Origin: Leisingera sp. ANG-M1
Lineage (GTDB): Bacteria > Pseudomonadota > Alphaproteobacteria > Rhodobacterales > Rhodobacteraceae
Assembly: GCF_000813745.1 (NCBI RefSeq)
Contig: NZ_JWLC01000027.1
Span: forward strand, 147,201-211,200
DNA length: 64,000 nt
Direction: 5' to 3'
A model generated the notes under the pieces. The model worked only from the letters and a program-made list of their open reading frames with translations, searched no databases and was not told where the DNA came from. Shown piece by piece: positions 16,809 to 25,549 of this stretch (position 1 is the stretch's first letter; the number at the start of each line of letters is the position of its first letter). The translations under genes were made by a program, and so were the position numbers.

Positions 16809-16946
16809 TGGGCGCCAATGGGAAAGGCGGCCGGTTTTGGGATCAAATGGGATCCGCGCCCGGCGCGGGACACCATGGGATGTTTGGGGTGGCATGGGAG
16901 GCCTGGGAATTCACGGGACGGCTGGGAATTCATGGGTACCATGGGA
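16809..16946 (+). promoter_or_regulatory. Array of TGGGA boxes at ~9.5-bp pitch (MraZ-box-like operator array)
   Basis: TGGG or CGGG cores occur at 16809, 16819, 16838, 16848, 16866 (C), 16876, 16885, 16895, 16904, 16914 (C), 16923, 16933 and 16942. Spacings are 9 or 10 bp, and the gaps (near 16829 and 16857) are filled by decayed copies. MraZ, the repressor encoded by the first gene of the cluster, is known to bind TGGGN repeats spaced 10 bp. This array therefore looks like an unusually long MraZ operator, about 600-750 bp upstream of mraZ. The last units form a near-exact 19-bp direct repeat (CTGGGAATTCA...). It is non-coding. Confidence 0.6.
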
Positions 16947-17099
16947 AATTATGGCCCAAATCCCGCACCTCACCCCTTGAAGTTGCGAATCGGCAGGTGT
17001 TGAAACGGTTTTAACGGGCATTCCTGAGAGCGGAACTTGCCCTGTCGTGTGAACGTAAGGGGAACTTTTGCCGGATGCGTGAGTCTTTCGGCGGAATCG

Positions 17100-17148
17100 T
17101 GGGAAACTATGGGAAAAAAATTGCAGACGCAACTCGCCTCTATATCTA
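17100..17148 (+). promoter_or_regulatory. Upstream dcw promoter with two TGGGA boxes
   Basis: Two TGGGAAA boxes 10 bp apart (17100 and 17110) abut a TTGCAG -35-like element (17121-17126), with TATCTA (17143-17148) 16 nt downstream. The box pair has exactly the MraZ spacing and directly touches the -35, as expected for an operator. Confidence 0.45.
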
Positions 17149-17265
17149 GTGTCTGGGCTGAGAGTGATCACAACAAGTCCGGATTTTTGCCCTGATTTTG
17201 CCCCGAATCCCTCTCGAATCTGCGGAATCCCTGTCAAGGATTCGGCGGGTTCCCGCAGAAAACAG

Positions 17266-17295
17266 TTGCAGGGCCATCAATTCCCATAGTATCCC
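17266..17295 (+). promoter_or_regulatory. Proximal dcw promoter overlapped by inverted TGGGA boxes
   Basis: TTGCAG (17266-17271) and TATCCC (17290-17295) are 18 nt apart. Inside this promoter the minus strand reads TGGGA and AGGGA 10 bp apart (17282-17286 and 17292-17296), again MraZ-box-like. A start at about 17302 would give a leader ending at the 17468-17507 hairpin of roughly 206 nt, close to the size I recall for R. sphaeroides UpsM. Confidence 0.45.
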
Positions 17296-17301
17296 TAATT
17301 C

Positions 17302-17507
17302 ATCGAATGAGACGAGGGACGGGGCGCCAAACGACCCCAAGCCAACTAAAAGAGCAGGTTTCATACAGGCCTTCGCTTTCATCGAACAAAGAGATCCGGC
17401 GCGCGGGCGAGCAGACATCCCCCCAGGTGGCGCGCGCAGTCGGACATCCCGCAAAGCGGGCCAAGGCGGCGGGTTGATCAGTGGCAGCAGATCAACCCGC
17501 CCCTTTT
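17302..17507 (+). ncRNA. Candidate UpsM-like leader sRNA of the dcw cluster
   Basis: In Rhodobacter sphaeroides the abundant sRNA UpsM is made by premature termination in the mraZ 5' UTR and is controlled with the help of the sRNA StsR. The same parts are seen here: a promoter-like element at 17266-17295, no coding capacity, and a perfect 12-bp hairpin with a T-run 50 nt before mraZ. Ends are inferred (start about 7 nt after the -10, end at the T-run). Homology to UpsM is inferred from position, size and architecture, not from an alignment. Confidence 0.5.
17468..17507 (+). terminator. Leader terminator / attenuator before mraZ
   Basis: A perfect 12-bp stem (17468-17479 with 17490-17501, GGCGGGTTGATC and its complement) with a 10-nt loop is followed by CCTTTT. 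It lies 50 nt upstream of the mraZ start and has no gene upstream to terminate except the leader itself. It therefore most likely ends a leader RNA and limits read-through into the dcw cluster. Confidence 0.7.
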
Positions 17508-17556
17508 CATTCTGGGGGACGGATTAACGCGAGGGACACGCGAAAAGGACGGTAAC

Positions 17557-18060
17557 TTGGGCCGCAGGTTCAGAGGCGAAAGCCACCATAAGGTGGACAC
17601 AAAGGGGCGGGTCTCGATTCCCGCTTCCTTTCGCCGTGTGCTCGAGGCCGCCGATCCCAACTGGCAGCCGGGCCAGAACCCGGAACTGGTGATCGTCTAC
17701 GGCGACAAGCGCCGCAACTTCCTGGAATGCTATACTATCGAGGCGATCGAGGAGGTCGACGCCAAGATCGACCAGCTCCCGCGCGGCTCGATGCAGCGCA
17801 AGATGCTGCAGCGGATGTTCCACGGCCAGTCCTTCCCGACCAATGTCGACGAGACCGGCCGCCTGGTCCTGCCCGCCAAGCTGCGCCAGAAAATCGACCT
17901 CGATGCCGAGGCCTTCTTCATCGCCGCGGGCGACACCTTCCAGATCTGGAAGCCCGAGACCTATGAGGAAGAAGAGCTGGCCAAGGCCGAAGAATGGATG
18001 GAAGACCTGCCCGAGGACTTCGATCCGATGGAATTCCTAGACGGCGCTGGGGGCGCTTAA
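17557..18060 (+). CDS. mraZ: Transcriptional regulator MraZ
   Basis: MraZ is a ring-forming DNA-binding protein of the SpoVT-AbrB fold that represses its own dcw cluster through TGGGN repeats. The 167 residues carry the two MraZ repeats: FRGESHHKVDTKGRVSIPASFR near the N-terminus and FPTNVDETGRLVLPAKLRQ near 104-122, both with the DxKGR/DETGR signature. The start is a TTG at 17557, preceded by AAGGA at 9 nt. No ATG gives the conserved N-terminus. An acidic tail (EEEELAKAEEWMEDLPEDFD) follows. It is the first gene of the cluster and sits 3 bp before rsmH. The TGGGA boxes upstream are its likely targets. Confidence 0.96.
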   Translation: MGRRFRGESHHKVDTKGRVSIPASFRRVLEAADPNWQPGQNPELVIVYGDKRRNFLECYTIEAIEEVDAKIDQLPRGSMQRKMLQRMFHGQSFPTNVDETGRLVLPAKLRQKIDLDAEAFFIAAGDTFQIWKPETYEEEELAKAEEWMEDLPEDFDPMEFLDGAGGA

Positions 18061-18063
18061 ACA

Positions 18064-19056
18064 ATGACTCAGGACCAAGAAGCTGCCAATGGTCCCCACA
18101 TCCCGGTTCTTCTCCGCCCGCTGCTTGCAGCCGTGGCCCCCGTTTCGGGCCGCTGGCTGGATGGCACCTTCGGGGCAGGGGGCTATACCCGCGGCCTGCT
18201 GGAGGCGGGTGCTGATGAAGTCACCGGCGTTGACCGCGATCCGCTCGCTTTTGAACTCGCAAAACCTTGGACAGGGGACTACGGCGACCGCCTGATCCTG
18301 CAGCCCGGTGTGTTCTCCCGCATGGATGAATATGCGCAGGACCTCGACGGGGTGGTGCTGGACCTTGGCGTCTCTTCCATGCAGCTGGACCTGGCCGAAC
18401 GGGGCTTCTCCTTTATGAAAGACGGCCCTTTGGACATGCGCATGTCGCAGTCCGGTCCGTCCGCCGCCGACCTGATCGCCGAACTCACCGAGGCGCAGAT
18501 CGCCGACATCCTGTTCCACTACGGCGAAGAGCGCGCCAGCCGCCGCATTGCCAAGGCGATTGTCAAGGAACGCACAATCGAACCCATCACCACCACCCTG
18601 CGCCTTGCGGGCATCATCGAGAGCTGCCTGCCGCGCCCCAAGCCCGGCCAGTCGCACCCCGCGACCCGCAGCTTCCAGGGCCTGCGCATCGCAGTGAACG
18701 CCGAATATGACGAGCTGTTCGAGGGCCTGCTGGCCGCCGAGCGTGCGCTGAAGCCCGGCGGGCTGCTGGCGGTGGTCACCTTCCACTCGGTTGAAGACCG
18801 CATGGTCAAACGCTTCTTCCAGCACCGCGCAGGCAAAACCGGCCGCGCCAACCGCTATGCACCGGAACAGGCAGAGACGCCGTCGCAGTTCGAACTGGTC
18901 ACCCGCAAGGCGGTTGGCCCGGACGATCAGGAGCTGGCCGAAAACCCGCGCGCCCGTTCCGCCCGCCTGCGGGTCGGGCGCCGCACGGATGCGGAACCGG
19001 GGCCGATCTCGGCCAAGGAGCTTGGAATGCCGCAGCTGAAAGAGGCGCGCAAATGA
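18064..19056 (+). CDS. rsmH: 16S rRNA (cytosine-N4-)-methyltransferase RsmH (MraW)
   Basis: RsmH methylates N4 of C1402 (E. coli numbering) in the 16S rRNA P-site using S-adenosylmethionine. The 330-aa protein has the normal size and order of motifs: [10 protein letters not shown] at the N-terminus, [17 protein letters not shown] for cofactor binding, [17 protein letters not shown], and the C-terminal [13 protein letters not shown] and [13 protein letters not shown] blocks. It starts 3 bp after mraZ and its last bases overlap the ftsL start, so mraZ, rsmH and ftsL are co-translated. Confidence 0.98.
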   Translation: MTQDQEAANGPHIPVLLRPLLAAVAPVSGRWLDGTFGAGGYTRGLLEAGADEVTGVDRDPLAFELAKPWTGDYGDRLILQPGVFSRMDEYAQDLDGVVLDLGVSSMQLDLAERGFSFMKDGPLDMRMSQSGPSAADLIAELTEAQIADILFHYGEERASRRIAKAIVKERTIEPITTTLRLAGIIESCLPRPKPGQSHPATRSFQGLRIAVNAEYDELFEGLLAAERALKPGGLLAVVTFHSVEDRMVKRFFQHRAGKTGRANRYAPEQAETPSQFELVTRKAVGPDDQELAENPRARSARLRVGRRTDAEPGPISAKELGMPQLKEARK

Positions 19057-19403
19057 AGACGCTGCTTTACATCGCAACCTGTCTTGCCGTCTTTGGCCTG
19101 GCCTTCTGGGCCTACCGCGAAAACTACGCCACCCAGCAGGTGCTGAAGGAAACCCGCCAGCTGCAGCGTGAAATCGGCGCTGCCCAGGTCCGCCTGGGCG
19201 TGCTGCGCGCCGAATGGGCTTACCTCAACCGCCCGCAGCGCCTGCGCGAACTGGCAGAGATCAACTTCGAAAGCCTCGGCCTGTTGCCGCTGCGCCCCGA
19301 CCAGTTCGGCCGCGTGGATGAGGTCTCTTACCCGGCGCCGCCGGAGCTGGAGATCACCAACGGCGTTGAAGTCTCGGGCCTCAATGCGGAGGACTATCCA
19401 TGA
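19053..19403 (+). CDS. ftsL: Cell division protein FtsL
   Basis: FtsL is a short bitopic inner-membrane protein that joins FtsB and FtsQ in the divisome and activates FtsW-FtsI. The 116 residues begin with a single membrane helix (about 3-21, [18 protein letters not shown]), followed by a periplasmic coiled coil ([37 protein letters not shown] region) with the leucine/aspartate pattern of FtsL, and a short acidic tail. The assignment rests on size, topology and position between rsmH and ftsI. It overlaps both by an ATGA-type junction of 4 bp. Confidence 0.92.
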   Translation: MKTLLYIATCLAVFGLAFWAYRENYATQQVLKETRQLQREIGAAQVRLGVLRAEWAYLNRPQRLRELAEINFESLGLLPLRPDQFGRVDEVSYPAPPELEITNGVEVSGLNAEDYP

Positions 19404-21184
19404 TCCGCACCCCGCTGCGCCCGCTGGCCCGGATCCTGCACGCCCGCGCCACCGGCGGGAACCCGGATCAGATCGAGAAGGACAACATCTCTCTGCGCCA
19501 TCAGGAGATGCAGGTGCAGGCGCGCCAGCGCTCCGAAGGGCGCCTTCTGGTGCTGGGCCTGTTCTTCCTCTTTGCCTTTGGCACCATCGCCACCCGCATG
19601 GGCATGACGGCTGTGTCCGAGCCCGCCGAGCCTGTCGCCAGCGTCCCCGGCAGCGCCATCGCTGCGCAGCGCGCCGACATCGTCGACCGTAACGGCCGCC
19701 TGTTGGCAACGAACTTTGAGACCCATTCCCTTTATGCCCAGCCGCCGCAGATGATTGATCCGGTCGGCGCCGCGCAAAAGCTGGTGGAAATCTTCCCGGA
19801 TCTCGATCTGGAGCAGCTCACCAAGGATTTCACCGGAAAGCGCAAGTTCCTGTGGGTGAAGAAGAAAATCAGCCCCGAGCAATTGCAGGCGGTGCATGAC
19901 ATCGGCGATCCCGGCCTGTTGTTCGGCCCGCGTGAAATGCGGCTTTATCCGAATGGCAGCCTCGCGGCCCATGTGCTGGGCGGCGCCGGTTTCGGCAAGG
20001 AGGGCGTGAACGCGGCGGAAGTGATTGGCGTGGCCGGTGTCGAGCGCCAGTTTGACGATTACCTGCGCGATCCCGGCAATGCGGGCAAGCCCTTGCAGCT
20101 GTCGCTGGACCTCACCGTGCAGGCCGCGGCTGAGCAAGTGCTTTACGGCGGCATGAAGCTGATGAACGCCAAGGGCGCCACTTCGATCCTGATGGATGCG
20201 CACACCGGCGAGGTGATCTCGGTGGTCTCCTTCCCGGACTTCGACCCCAACGACCGCCCGCGCCCGCCGACCTCCGGCTTTGACCCTTCCGCCAGCCCGC
20301 TGTTCAACCGCGCGGTGCAGGGGGTCTATGAACTCGGCTCGACCTTCAAGATCTTCACCGCCGCGCAGGCGATGGATTTGGGCCTGGTCAACGCCGACAC
20401 CGTGATCGACACCCGCGGCCCGCTGCGCTGGGGCCGCTTTGCGATCCGCGATTTCCGCCACTACGGCAACGAGATGTCGGTGACCAAGATCATCGTCAAA
20501 TCCTCCAACATCGGCACCGCCCGGCTGGCGCAGCAGATCGGGGTGGAGCGGCAGAAGTCCTTCCTCGACGCGATGGGCATGCTGGAGCCAACCCCGTTTG
20601 AAATCTCCGAGGCCGCAGGCGGCAAGCCTCTGCTGCCGCCGAACTGGTCGGAGCTGTCGGCGATGACTATTTCCTACGGCCACGGCATTTCCACCACGCC
20701 GATGCATCTGGCAGCGGGCTACGCGGCGGTGGCCAACGGCGGCCGCTACGTGGCGCCGACGATTCTGAAACAGCGCGGCCCGCAGCTGGGCGAACGGGTG
20801 ATGAGCGCGGCCTCCGCCGAGGCCGCGCGCAAGATGTTGCGCAAGGTGGTCAGCGAGGGCACCGCGTCCTTTGCCGAGGTTGAAGGCTATCAGGTGGGCG
20901 GCAAGACCGGCACCGCAGACAAGCCCAAGCCCCGCGGCGGCTACTACGATGACAAGGTGATCGCCACTTTTGCCTCTATTTTCCCGGCACATGACCCAAA
21001 ATACGTACTGATCGTGACGCTGGACGAACCCTCCATCATCGCCCATGGCGAAGAACGCCGCACTGCCGGCTGGACCGCCACCCCGGTGGCCGCTGAAATG
21101 ATCGGCCGCGTCGCGCCGCTCCTGGGCCTGCGTCCGCAAGTTGAACCCCCAGAGGTGACTGGTATAACCCTCACCTCGAACTGA
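19400..21184 (+). CDS. ftsI: Septal peptidoglycan transpeptidase FtsI (PBP3)
   Basis: FtsI is the class B penicillin-binding protein that cross-links septal peptidoglycan in the periplasm. The 594-aa sequence has a cytoplasmic basic N-terminus, one membrane helix (about 50-70, LLVLGLFFLFAFGTIATRMG), the dimerisation/pedestal region beginning RADIVDRNGRLLA, and the transpeptidase domain with ELGSTFK (catalytic Ser314), KSSNIG and KTGTAD motifs. It is in the usual position after ftsL and overlaps it by 4 bp. A 31-bp gap with AGG-rich sequence leads to murE. Confidence 0.97.
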   Translation: MIRTPLRPLARILHARATGGNPDQIEKDNISLRHQEMQVQARQRSEGRLLVLGLFFLFAFGTIATRMGMTAVSEPAEPVASVPGSAIAAQRADIVDRNGRLLATNFETHSLYAQPPQMIDPVGAAQKLVEIFPDLDLEQLTKDFTGKRKFLWVKKKISPEQLQAVHDIGDPGLLFGPREMRLYPNGSLAAHVLGGAGFGKEGVNAAEVIGVAGVERQFDDYLRDPGNAGKPLQLSLDLTVQAAAEQVLYGGMKLMNAKGATSILMDAHTGEVISVVSFPDFDPNDRPRPPTSGFDPSASPLFNRAVQGVYELGSTFKIFTAAQAMDLGLVNADTVIDTRGPLRWGRFAIRDFRHYGNEMSVTKIIVKSSNIGTARLAQQIGVERQKSFLDAMGMLEPTPFEISEAAGGKPLLPPNWSELSAMTISYGHGISTTPMHLAAGYAAVANGGRYVAPTILKQRGPQLGERVMSAASAEAARKMLRKVVSEGTASFAEVEGYQVGGKTGTADKPKPRGGYYDDKVIATFASIFPAHDPKYVLIVTLDEPSIIAHGEERRTAGWTATPVAAEMIGRVAPLLGLRPQVEPPEVTGITLTSN

Positions 21185-21215
21185 ACCAGGAAACTGAACC
21201 AGGCAGAGGGCCGCC

Positions 21216-22715
21216 ATGAGCAGCAGACCAGACCAGCCCCAGAACCAATTGAGACTGAGCCAATTGGGGCTGACCGCTCGCGGCGGCGCCGATCCAGAGA
21301 TCAGCGGCATTGCGGTGGACAGCCGCGAGGTGCGTGAAGGGTATCTGTTCGCAGCACTTCCCGGCAGCCAAGTGCATGGCGCCAAGTTCATCCCCGGCGC
21401 GCTGGAAAAGGGCGCCACGGCGGTGCTGACCGATGCCGCAGGGGCCGAGATTGCCGCCAAGGTTCTGGAGGAAAGCCACGCCGCGCTGGTGGTGGTCGAG
21501 GACCCGCGCCAGGCGCTGGCCTATGCCGCCGCGCTCTGGTTCGGCGGCCAGCCGCAGACCGTGGTCGCGGTGACCGGCACCAATGGCAAAACCTCGGTCG
21601 CGACTTTCGTGCGTCAGATCTGGATGGAGCTGGGCCACCAGGCCGTCAACATGGGCACCACCGGCATCGAAGGCGCCTGGGCCTATCCGCTGGCGCATAC
21701 CACGCCGGAGCCGATCACCCTGCACCGCGCCTTGGCTGAGGCCGCCGCCGCGGGTGTCACCCATGCAGCGATGGAGGCCTCCTCGCATGGTCTTGACCAG
21801 CGGCGTCTGGACGGGGTGCAGCTGGCCGCGGCGGGTTTCACCAATTTCACCCAGGACCACTTGGACTACCACGAGACGTTTGAAGCCTATTTCACCGCCA
21901 AGGCAGGCCTGTTCCGCCGGGTGCTGCCGGAGGAGGGCGTCGCGGTCATCAACATGAACGATCCCCGCGGCGCCGAGATGCGCGCAGTGGCTGCTGCCCG
22001 CGGTCAGGAGGTGATCAGCGTCGGCCGGGGGCTTGGCGATCTGAGCCTGCTGGGCCTGCGCTTTGACGGCACCGGGCAGGATCTGCGGTTTTCTTGGCAT
22101 GACAAGCCGTATCAGGTGCGGCTGAACCTGATCGGCGGTTTCCAAGCGGAAAACGTTTTGCTCGCCTGCGGGCTGGTGATTGCCGGCGGCGAGGACCCGG
22201 AGCGGGTCTTTGAAACCCTGCCGCATCTCACCACCGTGCGCGGCCGGATGCAGCTGGCGGCGGAGCGCGACAACGGCTCAGCCGTCTTTGTTGACTACGC
22301 CCACACGCCCGATGCGGTCGCCAGCGCCATCAAGGCCCTGCGCCCGCATGTGCTGGGCCGGCTGATTGCTATCGTGGGTGCCGGCGGCGACCGCGACACC
22401 ACCAAGCGGCCCTTAATGGGGCAGGCGGCGCATGACAATGCGGATGTCGTGATCGTGACAGACGACAATCCCCGCAGCGAGGACCCGGCCATTATCCGCG
22501 CCGCGGTCAAGGGCGGCGCGCCGGACTGTATCGAAATCGGCGACCGCGCGGAGGCAATCTTGCGCGGCGCTGACATGCTGCAGGCCGGTGATGCGCTGAT
22601 CGTCTGCGGCAAGGGGCATGAGACCGGCCAGACTGTGGGCGACACGGTGCTGCCTTTTGACGATGTGGAACAGGCCAGCATTGCCGTGGCTGCACTGGAC
22701 GGGAGGCTGGCATGA
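21216..22715 (+). CDS. murE: UDP-MurNAc-L-Ala-D-Glu:meso-DAP ligase MurE
   Basis: MurE adds meso-diaminopimelate to UDP-MurNAc-L-Ala-D-Glu in the cytoplasm. The 499-aa enzyme has the three Mur-ligase domains, with the GTNGKTS ATP loop and the carbamylated-lysine region. The DDNPRSEDP motif near the C-terminus marks meso-DAP rather than lysine specificity. The start ATG at 21216 follows GGCAGAGGG at a good distance. The end overlaps the murF start by 4 bp. Confidence 0.98.
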   Translation: MSSRPDQPQNQLRLSQLGLTARGGADPEISGIAVDSREVREGYLFAALPGSQVHGAKFIPGALEKGATAVLTDAAGAEIAAKVLEESHAALVVVEDPRQALAYAAALWFGGQPQTVVAVTGTNGKTSVATFVRQIWMELGHQAVNMGTTGIEGAWAYPLAHTTPEPITLHRALAEAAAAGVTHAAMEASSHGLDQRRLDGVQLAAAGFTNFTQDHLDYHETFEAYFTAKAGLFRRVLPEEGVAVINMNDPRGAEMRAVAAARGQEVISVGRGLGDLSLLGLRFDGTGQDLRFSWHDKPYQVRLNLIGGFQAENVLLACGLVIAGGEDPERVFETLPHLTTVRGRMQLAAERDNGSAVFVDYAHTPDAVASAIKALRPHVLGRLIAIVGAGGDRDTTKRPLMGQAAHDNADVVIVTDDNPRSEDPAIIRAAVKGGAPDCIEIGDRAEAILRGADMLQAGDALIVCGKGHETGQTVGDTVLPFDDVEQASIAVAALDGRLA

Positions 22716-24103
22716 CCCTTTGGACCGCAAGCGAGGCCGCCGCCGCCACCGGCGGGCGGGCGCAGGGCGATTGGGCTGTGACGGGGATGTCGATCGACAC
22801 CCGCACCATTGAACCCGGCGACATGTTTGTGGCGCTGAAGGCCGCCCGTGACGGCCATGACTTCGTGGCGCAGGCCTTGGAGAAGGGCGCGGGCGCTGCA
22901 CTGGTTTCCCGGATTCCTGAGGGCGTCCCGGACGATGCGCCCTTGTTGATTGTTGACGACGTGCAAGCGGGACTGGAGGCCCTGGGCCGGGCGTCGCGGG
23001 CCCGCACCGATGCCAAGGTTGTCGCGGTCACCGGATCGGTTGGCAAAACCTCGACCAAGGAAATGCTGGCGCGGATGCTGTCGGATCAAGGCCGCACCCA
23101 TGCGGCGGTGGCCAGCTACAACAACCATTGGGGGGTGCCGCTGACGCTGGCGCGGATGCCGCGCGACACCGAATTTGCGGTGATCGAGATCGGTATGAAC
23201 CACCCTGGCGAGATCGCGCCGCTGGCCAAACAGGCGCGTCCGCATGTGGCGATGGTGACCACGGTGGCCGCCGTGCATCTGGAGGCGTTTGACAGCGTCG
23301 AAGGCATCGCGGCTGAGAAGGCGGCAATCATGGAAGGGCTGGAGCCCGGCGGCGTGGCGGTTCTGAATGCGGATATTGCCGAGGCGCATGTACTGCGCGG
23401 CGTGGCTGCGGAGCTGGGGGCTGACGCCCGCTGGTTCGGTGAAAACGCAGATGATTATAAGCTGCACTCTGCCGGCATCGAGGGTGAAGAAACCGTCGCC
23501 CGCGCCACGGCGGCAGGCCGGGAGGTTGAGTTGCATATTCAATCGCTTGGCGCGCATTTTGCGATGAATGCTTTGGGCGCGCTGGCCTGTGTCGAGGCGC
23601 TTGGCGCAGATCTGGTCAAGGCGGTGGAGAGCCTGGCGCTTTGGTCTCCGGTGAAGGGCCGCGGCCTGCGCGAAACCATCCGGCTGGCGGGCGGCGAGAT
23701 CACGCTGCTGGACGACAGTTACAACGCCAACCCGACCTCGATGGGGGCGGCACTGGCGGTGCTGGCGGCGACTCCGGGCGAAGGCCGCAGGATCGCCTAC
23801 ATTGGCGACATGAAGGAACTGGGGCCTGAGGAAGAGGCGCTGCACGCCGGGCTGGCGGAGCTGGAGGCGGTGCAGGGCATCGGCAAGATCCACTGCATCG
23901 GCCCGCTGATGCGGGCGCTGCACAGCGCGCTGCCGGAGGAAAAACGCGGCGGCTGGTATGAAACCAGCGCCGAGGCGGTGCCGGGTCTGGCAGGGGAAAT
24001 CAGGGGCGGCGACGTGGTGCTGGCCAAAGGGTCGCTCAGCATGGCGCTGGCCAAGATTGTTGACGGCATCCGCGAAATGGGCCACTCCGGCCCCAAATCT
24101 TGA
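22712..24103 (+). CDS. murF: UDP-MurNAc-tripeptide:D-Ala-D-Ala ligase MurF
   Basis: MurF attaches the D-Ala-D-Ala dipeptide (made by Ddl, also in this cluster) to UDP-MurNAc-tripeptide, completing the pentapeptide. Its 463 residues carry the MurF N-terminal domain (SIDTRTIEPGDMFVALK), the ATP loop GSVGKTSTKEM, the NNHWGVPLTL segment, and LDDSYNANPTSM, which is diagnostic of MurF. It overlaps murE by 4 bp and lies 30 bp before mraY. Confidence 0.98.
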   Translation: MTLWTASEAAAATGGRAQGDWAVTGMSIDTRTIEPGDMFVALKAARDGHDFVAQALEKGAGAALVSRIPEGVPDDAPLLIVDDVQAGLEALGRASRARTDAKVVAVTGSVGKTSTKEMLARMLSDQGRTHAAVASYNNHWGVPLTLARMPRDTEFAVIEIGMNHPGEIAPLAKQARPHVAMVTTVAAVHLEAFDSVEGIAAEKAAIMEGLEPGGVAVLNADIAEAHVLRGVAAELGADARWFGENADDYKLHSAGIEGEETVARATAAGREVELHIQSLGAHFAMNALGALACVEALGADLVKAVESLALWSPVKGRGLRETIRLAGGEITLLDDSYNANPTSMGAALAVLAATPGEGRRIAYIGDMKELGPEEEALHAGLAELEAVQGIGKIHCIGPLMRALHSALPEEKRGGWYETSAEAVPGLAGEIRGGDVVLAKGSLSMALAKIVDGIREMGHSGPKS

Positions 24104-24133
24104 ATAACCCATAAGGATCGGGGGAAGGGCACA

Positions 24134-25216
24134 ATGCTCTATTGGCTGACCGCTTTGTCGGACGGGGGGGATGTTTTCAACCTCTTCCGCTATATCACCT
24201 TCCGCGCAGGCGGCGCCTTTATGACCGCGCTGATCTTCGGCTTCCTGTTCGGCAAGCCGCTGATCAACGTGCTGCGCAAACGCCAGGGCAAGGGCCAGCC
24301 GATCCGCGATGACGGGCCGGAGGGGCATTTCTCCAAGGCAGGCACGCCCACCATGGGCGGGCTGCTGATTGTGGGCGCCCTGCTGACCGCGACGCTGTTG
24401 TGGGCGCGCTGGGACAACCCCTTTGTCTGGCTGGTGCTGTTTGTCACCTTGGCTTACGGGCTTATTGGTTTTGCCGATGACTATGCCAAGGTATCCAAGC
24501 AGAACACCAAAGGCGTGCCGGGCAAGGTGCGGCTGATGCTGGGGGTGCTGATTGCCGTGACCGCATCGCTTTGGGCCGCCGCCTATCACCCGGAGCCTTT
24601 GCAGAACCAGCTGGCGCTGCCGGTGTTCAAGGATACTCTGATCAACCTCGGAATCTTCTATGTGCCGTTCTCGATCTGCGTCATCGTCGGCGCGGCCAAT
24701 GCGGTGAACCTGACCGATGGCCTGGACGGGCTCGCCATCATGCCCTCGATGATTGCGGCGGGCACCCTGGGTGTCATTGCCTATGCGGTGGGCCGGGTCG
24801 ACTTCACCGAATATCTGGACGTGCATTACGTGCCGGGCACCGGTGAGATCCTGATCTTCACCGCCGCGCTGTTCGGCGCGGGCCTCGGCTTCCTGTGGTA
24901 CAACGCGCCGCCGGCCGCCGTTTTCATGGGCGACACTGGATCGCTGGCCCTGGGCGGTGCCTTGGGCGCCATTGCGGTGGCCACCAAGCACGAGCTGGTG
25001 CTGGCTATCGTCGGCGGCCTGTTTGTGGTTGAGGCGCTGTCGGTGATCATCCAGGTGCTTTATTTCAAGCGTACCGGCAAGCGGGTCTTCCTGATGGCGC
25101 CGATCCATCACCATTACGAGAAGAAGGGCTGGGCCGAGCCGCAGATTGTGATCCGCTTCTGGATCATCTCGCTGATCCTGGCGATGATCGGCCTGGCGAC
25201 GCTGAAAGTGCGCTGA
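24134..25216 (+). CDS. mraY: Phospho-MurNAc-pentapeptide transferase MraY
   Basis: MraY transfers phospho-MurNAc-pentapeptide to undecaprenyl phosphate, forming lipid I in the inner membrane. The 360-aa protein has about ten membrane segments. Family motifs visible are GKPTMGG-type (KAGTPTMGG), [21 protein letters not shown] and the [13 protein letters not shown] loop, all at the active face. The ATG at 24134 gives the usual length. The following 465 bp hold hairpins and no gene, so mraY may end the first transcription block of the cluster. Confidence 0.98.
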   Translation: MLYWLTALSDGGDVFNLFRYITFRAGGAFMTALIFGFLFGKPLINVLRKRQGKGQPIRDDGPEGHFSKAGTPTMGGLLIVGALLTATLLWARWDNPFVWLVLFVTLAYGLIGFADDYAKVSKQNTKGVPGKVRLMLGVLIAVTASLWAAAYHPEPLQNQLALPVFKDTLINLGIFYVPFSICVIVGAANAVNLTDGLDGLAIMPSMIAAGTLGVIAYAVGRVDFTEYLDVHYVPGTGEILIFTAALFGAGLGFLWYNAPPAAVFMGDTGSLALGGALGAIAVATKHELVLAIVGGLFVVEALSVIIQVLYFKRTGKRVFLMAPIHHHYEKKGWAEPQIVIRFWIISLILAMIGLATLKVR

Positions 25217-25252
25217 GCCACGCAGTGTGGCCGCCGCGCCGTTTCTTTGGCG

Positions 25253-25314
25253 GAGCGGTTCAGGGTGTTGTTGCTGTTTTGAACCGCTCGGGGCTGAGGC
25301 TCTGGGCGGTTTTT
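25253..25314 (+). terminator. Overlapping hairpins after mraY (terminator, possible attenuator)
   Basis: The segment 25280-25289 can pair perfectly with upstream 25253-25262 (10 bp, GAGCGGTTCA). Its AACCGC part (25282-25287) can instead pair with downstream GCGGTT (25306-25311), which leads into TTTTT. The first pairing excludes the second, as in attenuators. As a simple terminator it ends the mraZ-mraY block. The rest of the 25217-25681 gap has only the hairpin run at 25550-25606 and, presumably, a murD promoter that I could not identify. Confidence 0.45.
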
Positions 25315-25549
25315 CTTTGATAAGGAAGGCGGCGCCGCCAAGGGAGCGGAGCACCGGACGGCTGTTGTCAGCAGCCATGCCCGTCTATCGGCCTTTTGCG
25401 GACCCGCTCTGCACCCAATGAAGAGGTGGTCTTAGGGGGCCGGTCTCCTGATCTGATTGTTGCAACGGGGGGAATTTAACGCGGAGATGTGAACCCCGGG
25501 TGAGGGCAGCGTGCGCTGGGCAGGCAACGGGTGCGCTCCCGCCAATTTC

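Noticed and set aside
16876..16946. CRISPR or tandem-repeat array upstream of mraZ
   Set aside because: Repeat units are 5-bp cores at 9-10-bp spacing without spacers, unlike CRISPR; the pattern fits a protein-binding array.
16756..17003. Several short plus-strand frames across the TGGGA array
   Set aside because: Their Trp/Gly-rich products only reflect the TGGGA repeats; none has a ribosome-binding site or a plausible product.
22295..25378. A 1027-codon minus-strand open frame across murE, murF and mraY
   Set aside because: It has a low-complexity His/Gln/Arg composition and no motifs, and is antisense to three complete Mur-pathway genes.
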